Shown: positions 34,167-41,334 of the stretch, one piece after another
How the letters are laid out: every line of letters begins with the position of its first letter
How positions within the stretch are numbered: position 1 is the stretch's first letter
NCBI GenBank assembly: GCA_050633265.1
Contig: JBOEGE010000002.1
Coordinates: forward strand, 200,103 to 264,102
Direction: 5' to 3'
Length of the DNA stretch: 64,000 bases
Origin: JBLHZY01 sp050633265
GTDB taxonomy: Bacteria > Pseudomonadota > Alphaproteobacteria > Rhodobacterales > Rhodobacteraceae
Made by a program: the position numbers and the translations under genes
Notes under the pieces: generated by a model
Databases searched by the model: none
Told to the model about the DNA's origin: nothing
Seen by the model: only the letters and a program-made list of their open reading frames with translations

Positions 34167-35381
34167 ATGGATGGCACTTTTGACGATGCCCAAACGGGCG
34201 AGCAAAAAATCCGCAATTTCAACATTAACTTCGGCCCGCAACACCCTGCGGCGCACGGGGTTTTGCGTCTTGTGCTTGAGCTCGACGGCGAGATCGTAGA
34301 GCGCTGCGATCCCCACGTTGGCCTGCTCCATCGCGGCACCGAAAAGCTGATGGAAAGCCGCACCTATCTGCAAAACCTGCCCTATTTGGATCGCCTCGAT
34401 TACGTCGCGCCAATGAACCAGGAACATGCTTGGTGCCTCGCGATTGAGCGCCTCACAGGCACCGAAGTGCCGCGCCGCGCCTCGCTGATCCGTGTGCTCT
34501 ATTCCGAGATCGGCCGCGTGCTCAATCACTTGCTTAACGTCACAACTCAAGCGTTGGATGTGGGCGCGCTGACCCCGCCGGTTTGGGGCTTTGAAGAGCG
34601 CGAAAAGCTGATGATTTTCTATGAGCGCGCCTCTGGTTCGCGCCTGCACGCGGCCTATTTCCGCCCCGGTGGCGTTCACCAAGATCTGCCGCCTGCGCTG
34701 ATCGACGATATCGAGGCCTGGGCAGAGCAATTCACCGGCCGCCTCAATGATATCGATGATCTGCTGACAGATAACCGCATCTTTAAGCAGCGCAATGCCG
34801 ATATTGGCATCATCACCGAAGAAGACATTCAAAACTGGGGCTTTTCCGGCGTTATGGCGCGCGGCTCTGGCCTTGCTTGGGATTTGCGCCGCGCGCAGCC
34901 CTATGAATGCTATGATGAGTTCGATTTCAAAATCCCGGTCGGCAAGAATGGCGATTGTTATGATCGCTACCTGTGCCGCATGGCCGAGATGCATGAGAGC
35001 GTGAAGATCATCAAGCAAGCCATTGAAAAGCTTCGCGCGCCTGAAGGGCAGGGCGATGTGATGGCGCGCGGCAAAATGGCCCCGCCAAAACGCGCCGATA
35101 TGAAGCGCGACATGGAAAGCCTGATCCATCACTTCAAACTTTATACCGAGGGCTTCCATGTGCCTGCGGGCGAAGTCTATGCCGCGGTTGAGGCGCCCAA
35201 AGGCGAATTTGGCGTCTATATGGTCTCAGACGGTTCAAACAAACCCTACCGCGCCAAACTGCGCGCGCCGGGCTTCTTGCACCTTCAAGCGATGGATTAT
35301 GTCGCCTCTGGCCATCAGCTTGCCGATGTGGCCGCGATCATCGGCACAATGGACATCGTGTTTGGCGAGGTGGATCGCTGA
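34167..35381 (+). CDS. nuoD: NADH-quinone oxidoreductase subunit D
   Basis: The 49-kDa-type subunit (404 residues) that with NuoB forms the quinone site. The N-terminal NFNINFGPQHPAAHGVLRLV, EHAWCLAIERLTG and the C-terminal RAPGFLHLQAMDYVASGHQL with GTMDIVFGEVDR are typical. The ATG at 34167 is chosen; the frame open to 34095 overlaps the sulfotransferase gene. The stop shares one base with the start of the next small gene. Confidence 0.97.
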   Translation: MDGTFDDAQTGEQKIRNFNINFGPQHPAAHGVLRLVLELDGEIVERCDPHVGLLHRGTEKLMESRTYLQNLPYLDRLDYVAPMNQEHAWCLAIERLTGTEVPRRASLIRVLYSEIGRVLNHLLNVTTQALDVGALTPPVWGFEEREKLMIFYERASGSRLHAAYFRPGGVHQDLPPALIDDIEAWAEQFTGRLNDIDDLLTDNRIFKQRNADIGIITEEDIQNWGFSGVMARGSGLAWDLRRAQPYECYDEFDFKIPVGKNGDCYDRYLCRMAEMHESVKIIKQAIEKLRAPEGQGDVMARGKMAPPKRADMKRDMESLIHHFKLYTEGFHVPAGEVYAAVEAPKGEFGVYMVSDGSNKPYRAKLRAPGFLHLQAMDYVASGHQLADVAAIIGTMDIVFGEVDR

Positions 35382-35590
35382 TGGGCCTGCTTCTTTTTCT
35401 CCTTATTCTCATCTCTTCCTTTGCGTTTGCGATTGTCGTGTCGCGCCGCATTGAACGGGCCTCTGTGGCCATTCCGGCGGGGATACTCGCCGGGATCGGG
35501 ATGCTTGCCCTGCTATATTTCTTTTTGACGGCCGTATTTGCCTTTAGCTTGCTGAACACGGGCCCCGTCATGCCGCTTGGAGTGAACTGA
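35381..35590 (+). CDS. Small two-helix membrane protein between nuoD and nuoE
   Basis: A 69-residue protein with two predicted membrane helices (about residues 2-20 and 30-57: LLLFLLILISSFAFAIVV and IPAGILAGIGMLALLYFFL) joined by a basic SRRIERAS loop. I do not recognise a named family. Its ATG overlaps the nuoD stop by 1 bp and its stop overlaps the nuoE ATG by 1 bp (TGATG at both ends), so it is translated as part of the chain. It is a candidate accessory or assembly peptide of complex I. Confidence 0.7.
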   Translation: MGLLLFLLILISSFAFAIVVSRRIERASVAIPAGILAGIGMLALLYFFLTAVFAFSLLNTGPVMPLGVN

Positions 35591-36789
35591 TGCTGCGTCG
35601 TCTTTATAAAGAACAACCCGAAAGCTTTGCCTTCACCCCGGCCAATCAGGCTTGGGCGCAAGCACAGATCACCAAATATCCCGAAGGCCGCCAAGCCAGC
35701 GCGATCATCCCCTTGCTGTGGCGCGCCCAAGAGCAAGAAGGCTGGCTCACCCGCCCGGCGATCGAAAGCATCGCCGATATGCTTGGCATGGCCTATATCC
35801 GCGCCCTCGAAGTGGCGACGTTTTACTTTATGTTTCAGCTCCAACCCGTTGGTTCTGTTGCGCATATTCAGATTTGCGGCACCACGTCTTGCATGATTTG
35901 CGGCGCCGAAGATCTGATCGGCATTTGCAAAGAAAAGATCGCGCCCAAGCCGCATATGCTCTCTGAGGATGGCAAGTTTAGCTGGGAAGAGGTTGAATGC
36001 CTTGGTGCTTGTACCAATGCGCCCATGGCCCAAATCGGCAAAGATTATTACGAAGATCTGACCGGCGCGCGCTTTGCCGAGATGCTGGATGAGATGGCCG
36101 CAGGCAAAGTGCCCGTTCCCGGCCCGCAAAATGGCCGCTATGCCGCTGAGCCTCTCTCGGGGCTCACTTCGCTGACAGGCCATGAAAGCGGGCGCACACA
36201 GTATAACGCCTCCGTTCAAGCGGCGGTTGATATTGGCGATACGATCAAGCGGATCGATGGCACCGAAGTGCCGCTTCTGGCCCCATGGCAGGGCGGTGGC
36301 GCGAACGCTGGCAAAGCTGGCGCCAAGAAAGCGGCGAAACCAGCGGCAAAACCAGCGGCTAAAGCGGCCCCAAAAGCTGCGGCCAAAGCTGCTGTGAAAC
36401 CGGCCGCGAAACCCGCGGCCAAGCCCGCCACAAAAACCGCGGCCAAATCGGCCCCAAAACCCGCCGCCAAGCCGGCCGCCAAACCCGCCCCAACAGCCGC
36501 AAGCGCGCGTGCTCAAAAGAAGCCGCGCACGATGAAAGCCCCGCGCAAATCCGGCGCGGATGATCTCAAGATGATCAAAGGCGTTGGTCCGAAACTCGAG
36601 ATGTTATTGCATAACCTTGGCTTTTATCACTTTGATCAAGTGGCAAAATGGACGGATCAAGAGGTTGCTTGGGTTGATGAAAACCTTGAAGGGTTCAAAG
36701 GCCGGGTCAGCCGCGATGGCTGGGTCGCACAAGCAACGATCCTTGCCGCGGGCGGCGAGACAGAGTTTTCAAAACGCGCTAAATACTAA
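35590..36789 (+). CDS. nuoE: NADH-quinone oxidoreductase subunit E with Ala/Lys linker and helix-hairpin-helix tail
   Basis: Residues 1-200 are a normal 24-kDa-type subunit binding cluster N1a, with Cys96, Cys101, Cys137 and Cys141 in QICGTTSCMICG and ECLGACTNAP. After residue 235 comes a long Ala/Lys/Pro linker (about 247-315, AAKP-type repeats) and then a C-terminal domain (about 322-399) with DDLKMIKGVGPKLEMLLH, a helix-hairpin-helix-like motif, followed by FKGRVSRDGWVAQATILAAG. Ordinary NuoE is about 160-240 residues, so the tail adds some 160. The same tail domain ends the next gene's product. From memory, similar extensions occur on other alphaproteobacterial proteins such as ribosomal L21. 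Confidence 0.95.
   Translation: MLRRLYKEQPESFAFTPANQAWAQAQITKYPEGRQASAIIPLLWRAQEQEGWLTRPAIESIADMLGMAYIRALEVATFYFMFQLQPVGSVAHIQICGTTSCMICGAEDLIGICKEKIAPKPHMLSEDGKFSWEEVECLGACTNAPMAQIGKDYYEDLTGARFAEMLDEMAAGKVPVPGPQNGRYAAEPLSGLTSLTGHESGRTQYNASVQAAVDIGDTIKRIDGTEVPLLAPWQGGGANAGKAGAKKAAKPAAKPAAKAAPKAAAKAAVKPAAKPAAKPATKTAAKSAPKPAAKPAAKPAPTAASARAQKKPRTMKAPRKSGADDLKMIKGVGPKLEMLLHNLGFYHFDQVAKWTDQEVAWVDENLEGFKGRVSRDGWVAQATILAAGGETEFSKRAKY
36322..36515 (+). repeat. Ala/Lys/Pro-coding low-complexity repeat in nuoE
   Basis: Degenerate GCC-AAA/AAG-CCN-GCN units code for AAKP-like repeats of a basic, flexible linker. Similar sequence recurs at 37250-37695 in the next gene. Confidence 0.8.
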
Positions 36790-36826
36790 GACGATATAAA
36801 AACAAATCACGACGGGGACTGATATC

Positions 36827-37981
36827 ATGAGTGACGCACCGACGAATACTTGGACGAAAATCATACTATGGTCAGCTGTGGCGGGCGTGGTTGCCTTGCT
36901 CGGGCTGCTATACTTGGCCGAATATTCCTTTGGGCCAGCCATTTTGCTTTCAGTGCTTGTTGCCTTTCTTGTTGGCATCTTGCTTTGGATCGGCTGGTAT
37001 CCCGCCGATAAAGAGCAGGGCGCGGTTGAGACCCAAAGCGCGATCCCAACCACCAGCAGCACAAGCGCTGCGGCAAACACATCCGCTGCGGCCTCCAATA
37101 GCGCCGCCGCCAGCACATCAACCGCCGCAGCCAATACGCCTGCCGCAGTTGCCGCCAATCCAACCGGCCTGAAACCTTCCAAAGAGCTGCCCGGCCAAGC
37201 CGAATTGGCAGAGCGCAAGGGCGAGTGGAAATATGAGGGCGACGCTGCCAAGCCAGCGGCCAAAGCCACAACAGCCAAAGCCACAACGGCCAAAAAAGCG
37301 CCCGCCAAAAAAGCACCTGCCAAGAAAGCAGTGGCGCCAAAAGCAGCGGCCAAAGCGACCAAACCAGCGGCGGCCAAGAAACCTGCGGCCAAAGCGACAG
37401 CCAGCAAAACGGCGGCAAAATCGGCCAGCAAAACCGCAACAACGGCAAAAGCAGCGGCCAAAAAGCCAGCCGCGGCAAAAACCACTGCTGCGAAACCTGC
37501 GGCCAAGTCTACAGCGGCCAAGCCTACAGCGGCCAAGAAAACGGCGGCCAAGAAAACGGCGGCGAAACCTGCCAGCAAAACCGCAACAAAAACAACAGCC
37601 AAAGCCGCCGCAAAGCCAGCCGCAAAAACGGCCAAACCTGCTGCAAAGGCCGCAAAACCTGCTGCAAAAACGGCCAAACCCGTGGCCAAAGACGGCAAGC
37701 CAGAGCTGCTCAAGAAAGCCCGCGCAGGCGGCCCGGACAATCTCAAGCAGATCAAAGGCGTTGGCCCCAAGCTGGAAACCATCCTTCACGGCATGGGCAT
37801 CTATCACTTCGATCAAATCGCCGCTTGGCGCAAAGCCGAAGTCACCTGGGTTGATGAGGCGCTGACTGGCGTAAACAAAGGCCGCGTGAGCCGCGATGAT
37901 TGGGTGCCTCAGGCCAAAATCCTCGCCAAAGGCGGCGAAACCGAATTCTCCAAACGTGTCAAAAAAGGCAGCGTTTACTAA
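36827..37981 (+). CDS. Membrane-anchored protein with Ala/Lys linker and NuoE-like helix-hairpin-helix domain
   Basis: A 384-residue protein with two N-terminal membrane helices (about 10-31 and 37-60), a Ser/Thr/Ala segment, a very long basic linker of AAKP/TAAK repeats (about 145-290), and a C-terminal domain (about 301-384) that matches the NuoE tail at roughly 55 of 78 positions: DNLKQIKGVGPKLETILHGM, IYHFDQIAAW, NKGRVSRDDWVPQAKILAKG and GGETEFSKR. It lies 37 bp after nuoE and 23 bp before the DUF5337 gene. The membrane end and shared domain suggest a tether related to the NuoE tail. It has no enzymatic motif. The basic linker could also bind nucleic acid or phospholipid head groups. Confidence 0.88.
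   Translation: MSDAPTNTWTKIILWSAVAGVVALLGLLYLAEYSFGPAILLSVLVAFLVGILLWIGWYPADKEQGAVETQSAIPTTSSTSAAANTSAAASNSAAASTSTAAANTPAAVAANPTGLKPSKELPGQAELAERKGEWKYEGDAAKPAAKATTAKATTAKKAPAKKAPAKKAVAPKAAAKATKPAAAKKPAAKATASKTAAKSASKTATTAKAAAKKPAAAKTTAAKPAAKSTAAKPTAAKKTAAKKTAAKPASKTATKTTAKAAAKPAAKTAKPAAKAAKPAAKTAKPVAKDGKPELLKKARAGGPDNLKQIKGVGPKLETILHGMGIYHFDQIAAWRKAEVTWVDEALTGVNKGRVSRDDWVPQAKILAKGGETEFSKRVKKGSVY
37250..37695 (+). repeat. Ala/Lys-coding low-complexity repeat
   Basis: Imperfect tandem units around GCGGCCAAAGCCACAACGGC and GCGGCCAAGAAAACGGC encode the basic linker. The antisense frame is also open over this stretch for compositional reasons and is not a gene. Confidence 0.8.
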
Positions 37982-38004
37982 GAGCGAGCGACTAAGGACG
38001 TAAC

Positions 38005-38223
38005 ATGACCCCAAGCGAGAACAGCAAACAAGCACGCAAGGCGCGGATGGTTTCCATCGTGATCGCGGGTGCCATGCTGATCTGGCTCGGGGTGCAATTC
38101 GCGGGAAAGCGGATGGGGCTAGACGGATCGTTTGCCCTGCTCGTCGATTTCGCAGCACTGGCGGCCTTCGCTTGGTCGTTTGTGGTGATTTATCAGATCT
38201 GGCGCGCGCGCCAGGGCAGCTAA
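38005..38223 (+). CDS. DUF5337 family small membrane protein
   Basis: A 72-residue protein with two membrane helices (about 15-31 and 42-63: VSIVIAGAMLIWLGVQFAG and LLVDFAALAAFAWSFVVIY) and a basic C-terminus IWRARQGS. It resembles the DUF5337 family, known to me only from Rhodobacteraceae nuo operons. It sits 10 bp before nuoF. Its function is unknown. Confidence 0.78.
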   Translation: MTPSENSKQARKARMVSIVIAGAMLIWLGVQFAGKRMGLDGSFALLVDFAALAAFAWSFVVIYQIWRARQGS

Positions 38224-38233
38224 GGAAGCAGAT

Positions 38234-39529
38234 ATGCTGAAGGATCAGGACCGGATCTTTACCAACCTTTACGGGATGCACGACCGTAGCCTCAAAGGCG
38301 CGCAATCGCGTGGCCATTGGGATGGCACGGCCGGTATCATCAAGAAGGGCCGCGACTGGATCATCGATCAGATGAAAGCCTCCGGTCTGCGCGGTCGTGG
38401 CGGCGCGGGCTTCCCGACTGGCCTGAAATGGTCGTTCATGCCCAAGGAAGGCGATGGCCGCCCCAGCTATCTGGTGGTGAATGCCGATGAATCCGAGCCG
38501 GGCACATGTAAAGACCGCGAGATCATGCGCCATGATCCGCACACGCTGATCGAGGGCTGCTTGATTGCCAGTTTCGCGATGAATGCAAACGCCTGCTATA
38601 TCTATATCCGCGGCGAATACATCCGCGAAAAAGAAGCGCTGCAAACGGCGATTGATGAAGCCTATGCCGCGGGCCTCGTGGGCAAAAACGCCTGCAAATC
38701 CGGCTGGGATTTCGATATCTACCTGCACCACGGCGCGGGCGCTTATATCTGCGGCGAAGAAACCGCTTTGCTCGAAAGCCTCGAGGGCAAAAAGGGCATG
38801 CCGCGCATGAAGCCGCCATTCCCCGCAGGCGCGGGCCTTTATGGCTGCCCAACAACCGTTAACAACGTCGAATCCATCGCCGTTGTGCCAACCATCCTGC
38901 GCCGTGGACCGGAATGGTTTTCCGGCTTTGGCCGCCCCAACAATGCGGGCACCAAGCTGTTTGGTATCTCGGGCCATGTGAACAACCCCTGCGTTGTTGA
39001 AGAAGAAATGTCGATCCCGTTTCGCGAGCTGATTGATCGCCACTGTGGCGGCATTCGCGGCGGCTGGGACAATCTCAAAGCGATCATTCCGGGCGGCTCT
39101 TCGGTTCCGCTTTTGCCCGCCGATATCGCCAAGGATGCGATCATGGATTTCGATTGGCTGCGTGAGCAGCGCTCGGGCCTTGGCACAGCAGCGGTGATCG
39201 TGATGGATCAAGACACAGACGTGATCAAAGCGATCTGGCGCCTGTCCAAATTCTACAAACACGAAAGCTGCGGCCAGTGTACGCCTTGCCGCGAAGGCAC
39301 GGGCTGGATGATGCGCGTGATGGATCGCCTTGTGCACGGGCAAGCGGAAGTCGAAGAAATCGACATGTTGCTCGATGTGACCAAACAGGTCGAGGGCCAT
39401 ACGATCTGCGCGCTTGGCGATGCGGCCGCTTGGCCGATCCAAGGCTTGGTCCGCCACTTCCGCAATGAAATTGAGGATCGCATCAAAGCGCAAAAATCGG
39501 GCCGTATGGGCGCGATGGCGGCGGAGTAG
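38234..39529 (+). CDS. nuoF: NADH-quinone oxidoreductase subunit F
   Basis: The 51-kDa-type subunit (431 residues), where NADH delivers electrons to FMN and cluster N3. The NADH/FMN loops are GLRGRGGAGFPTGLKWSFM, VVNADESEPGTCKDREIMRH and AYICGEETALLESLEGK; the cluster site is ESCGQCTPCREGTGWM plus a later Cys in TICALGDAA. A long minus-strand open frame (37118-39493) covers it and the preceding genes but is antisense shadow. Confidence 0.98.
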   Translation: MLKDQDRIFTNLYGMHDRSLKGAQSRGHWDGTAGIIKKGRDWIIDQMKASGLRGRGGAGFPTGLKWSFMPKEGDGRPSYLVVNADESEPGTCKDREIMRHDPHTLIEGCLIASFAMNANACYIYIRGEYIREKEALQTAIDEAYAAGLVGKNACKSGWDFDIYLHHGAGAYICGEETALLESLEGKKGMPRMKPPFPAGAGLYGCPTTVNNVESIAVVPTILRRGPEWFSGFGRPNNAGTKLFGISGHVNNPCVVEEEMSIPFRELIDRHCGGIRGGWDNLKAIIPGGSSVPLLPADIAKDAIMDFDWLREQRSGLGTAAVIVMDQDTDVIKAIWRLSKFYKHESCGQCTPCREGTGWMMRVMDRLVHGQAEVEEIDMLLDVTKQVEGHTICALGDAAAWPIQGLVRHFRNEIEDRIKAQKSGRMGAMAAE

Positions 39530-39540
39530 GGAGGCTATTC

Positions 39541-39756
39541 ATGTTGAATAACATCGGCCTGCCTGGGATTCTAATGATCCAGATCGTGATCCTGATCGCG
39601 GCTGTTTTCCCGGTGATCTGCTTTTGGAAGATCTTCAAAAAGGCGGATTTTTCGGGCTATTGGGGCCTGTTTGCCATGCTGGCGGTCGGGGCGATTGATT
39701 TGCGCGCTGTGCTTGCCTTTGCCAAATGGCCCGTCAATCAAGAGGTGTCTGAATAG
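39541..39756 (+). CDS. Small membrane protein after nuoF
   Basis: A 71-residue protein with two hydrophobic helices (about 7-28 and 41-60) separated by FWKIFKKADFSGYW. I do not recognise a named family. Its TAG overlaps the GTG of the following gene by 1 bp. Location between nuoF and the DUF3291 gene suggests a complex I accessory peptide. Confidence 0.65.
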   Translation: MLNNIGLPGILMIQIVILIAAVFPVICFWKIFKKADFSGYWGLFAMLAVGAIDLRAVLAFAKWPVNQEVSE

Positions 39757-40250
39757 TGCATCCCGCCGGCCATCATATCGCTGAACTCAACGTTGCGCGC
39801 TTGCTCGCGCCAACGGATGATCCGCGCGTGGCCGAATTCATGGGTGCGCTTGATCGGATCAATGGCATGGGCAAACGCATGCCGGGCTTTATCTGGATGA
39901 TGGAGGGCTCGGGCGAACCGGGCACGGGCAATACCGAAGCCGCGATTGGGGGCGATCCGCAATTCATCCCAAATCTGACCGTTTGGCGCGATGCGCCGAG
40001 CCTTGAGACATTTGTTTTCGATACGGTACATGCAAAGTTTTTTGAGCGCCGGGCGGAATGGTTTGAAGTTCTGGGCGATATGCATCTGGTGATGTGGTGG
40101 GTGCCCGAGGGCCATCAGCCAACATTGGATGAGGCGCTGAACCGCCTTGAGATGTTGCGCCAAAACGGCCCCTCAGAGGCGGCCTTTGGCTGGGATTATT
40201 TACGCGATGCCGGGCTGCTTGGCCTGCGCATGCAGGCTGCGGCGCAGTAG
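39756..40250 (+). CDS. DUF3291 family protein
   Basis: A 164-residue cytoplasmic protein resembling the DUF3291 family, a ferredoxin-like (dimeric alpha-beta barrel) fold related to antibiotic-monooxygenase domains: HIAELNVARLLAPTDDPRVA, FIPNLTVWRDAPSLETFVFD and MWWVPEGHQPTLDEALNRL. The GTG start overlaps the previous stop by 1 bp. The family has no settled function, and its presence in a nuo operon is unusual by itself. No signal peptide. Confidence 0.8.
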   Translation: MHPAGHHIAELNVARLLAPTDDPRVAEFMGALDRINGMGKRMPGFIWMMEGSGEPGTGNTEAAIGGDPQFIPNLTVWRDAPSLETFVFDTVHAKFFERRAEWFEVLGDMHLVMWWVPEGHQPTLDEALNRLEMLRQNGPSEAAFGWDYLRDAGLLGLRMQAAAQ

Positions 40251-40495
40251 GGGGCTTTGAGGATGGATCACGCTCATACAGCCGCGCCAAAACAGGCATT
40301 TGCCGGGGCTTTCATCCCGGCCGCGGGCCATGCTAAGGCCTGCAAGACATTTGGGGACAGCACCAATTCATTGGCGCAGCGCAGCCCTTGCTCAGACACG
40401 GAAAACCGTGCGGGCAGAGCTGCAATGCACCAGATCGAAAGGATCGAATGATGTTGTCGAATATCTTCACCAATACCCAGAAGGGTAAAAGCACT
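40251..40495 (+). other. Spacer within the nuo operon, no supported gene
   Basis: The 245 bp before the first DUF5333-like gene is the largest gap inside the operon. An open frame at 40257-40451 would encode 64 residues with no family resemblance or ribosome site. The gap may hold an internal promoter, but I see no good boxes. Confidence 0.4.
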
Positions 40496-40903
40496 ATGGC
40501 GTTGAAATCTCTTGGCTTTGCATGTGTGTTGGCGCTCGGGGCCACGGGCTCTGCGCTGGCGCTGCCGCCGCTTGGTTCGGATCAACATGTGCATGATCAA
40601 TTGCTCGCCGGTTTCATCGGGGATGAGATTGATCGCAGCTGTGGCTCGATCACAGCGCGCAAGCTTCTGGCGCTGCGCAAACTTTATGAATTGCGCGATT
40701 ATGCGCTGGCAAAAGGCTATAGCCGCGCGCAGGTCAAAGCCTTTGTCGAGGATCCGCAGGAAAAGGCCAAAATGAAGGCCGAAGCCTCGCAATATCTGAT
40801 TGCTGCGGGCGCCACACCGGGCGAGCCAAAAACCTATTGCGCCGTGGGCTATGCTGAGATTTCAGCCAAAAGCCTGACCGGCCAATTGCTGCGCAAGAAT
40901 TAA
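40496..40903 (+). CDS. Exported DUF5333-like protein, first of a tandem pair
   Basis: A 135-residue protein with a signal peptide (MALKSLGFACVLALGATGSA, cleavage near 22). The mature part has two Cys at about residues 49 and 115, a central GYSRAQV and a C-terminal LTGQLLRKN. The following gene encodes a paralogue with the same Cys spacing (66 residues), which suggests a disulfide. I chose the ATG at 40496 with AAGG upstream because it places the signal peptide at the N-terminus; ATGs at 40448 and 40451 are alternatives. From memory, this family (DUF5333) is found beside nuoG in Rhodobacteraceae. Periplasmic; function unknown. Confidence 0.75.
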   Translation: MALKSLGFACVLALGATGSALALPPLGSDQHVHDQLLAGFIGDEIDRSCGSITARKLLALRKLYELRDYALAKGYSRAQVKAFVEDPQEKAKMKAEASQYLIAAGATPGEPKTYCAVGYAEISAKSLTGQLLRKN

Positions 40904-40913
40904 GGGGAAACAG

Positions 40914-41330
40914 ATGAGACATCTATCCAGCATCGCGCTTCAAACCCTTGCCATCACAGCATTTCTTGCGGCCCCCTTGGCTGCAAGCGCCGCCTCGATC
41001 CGCGAGGATGCCAAGCTTCAGGAAATTCTCGTCAGCACTTTTGTTGTCGAGCAGACGCGCGCCAATTGTTCGGACGTTGATATCCGAATGAATCGCACCC
41101 AGAAGAAAATCCTTGAGATGGCCGAACACACGGCTGAAATGGGCTATTCCCAAGCCGAAATTCAGGCCGAAGTTGCCAGCGAAGAGGGCCAAGCGCGCCT
41201 TTCCGCCGCGGCCACCGACTATATGACATCGCGCGGTGCAGATATGGCAGACAAAGCCAGCATCTGCGCCTTTGCGCAATCCGAGATCAAAGCCCGCACC
41301 GAGGTGGGCAAGCTATTGAAAAGCAGGTGA
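40914..41330 (+). CDS. Exported DUF5333-like protein, second of a tandem pair
   Basis: A 138-residue paralogue of the preceding product. It has a signal peptide MRHLSSIALQTLAITAFLAA with an AASA-type cleavage site near 26, Cys at about 52 and 118 (same 66-residue spacing), MGYSQAEIQAEV in the middle and VGKLLKSR at the end. GGGGAAA precedes the ATG. It lies 10 bp after its paralogue and 4 bp before nuoG. It is periplasmic, with probably one disulfide, and its function is unknown. Confidence 0.78.
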   Translation: MRHLSSIALQTLAITAFLAAPLAASAASIREDAKLQEILVSTFVVEQTRANCSDVDIRMNRTQKKILEMAEHTAEMGYSQAEIQAEVASEEGQARLSAAATDYMTSRGADMADKASICAFAQSEIKARTEVGKLLKSR

Positions 41331-41334
41331 GCGA

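Noticed and set aside
36322..37695. CRISPR-like or tandem-repeat array
   Set aside because: The repeats are degenerate codon-level repeats of Ala/Lys/Pro linkers inside two genes, without constant repeat-spacer structure.
37118..39493. 791-codon open frame on the minus strand opposite the HhH protein, DUF5337 and nuoF
   Set aside because: It is antisense to clearly recognisable genes, and its Cys/Phe/Arg-rich translation mirrors the Ala/Lys repeat on the other strand. No family resemblance.
40257..40451. 64-codon frame between the DUF3291 and DUF5333-like genes
   Set aside because: No family match and no clear ribosome site. It ends in TGATG with a possible longer start of the next gene, so a coupled leader peptide is not fully excluded.
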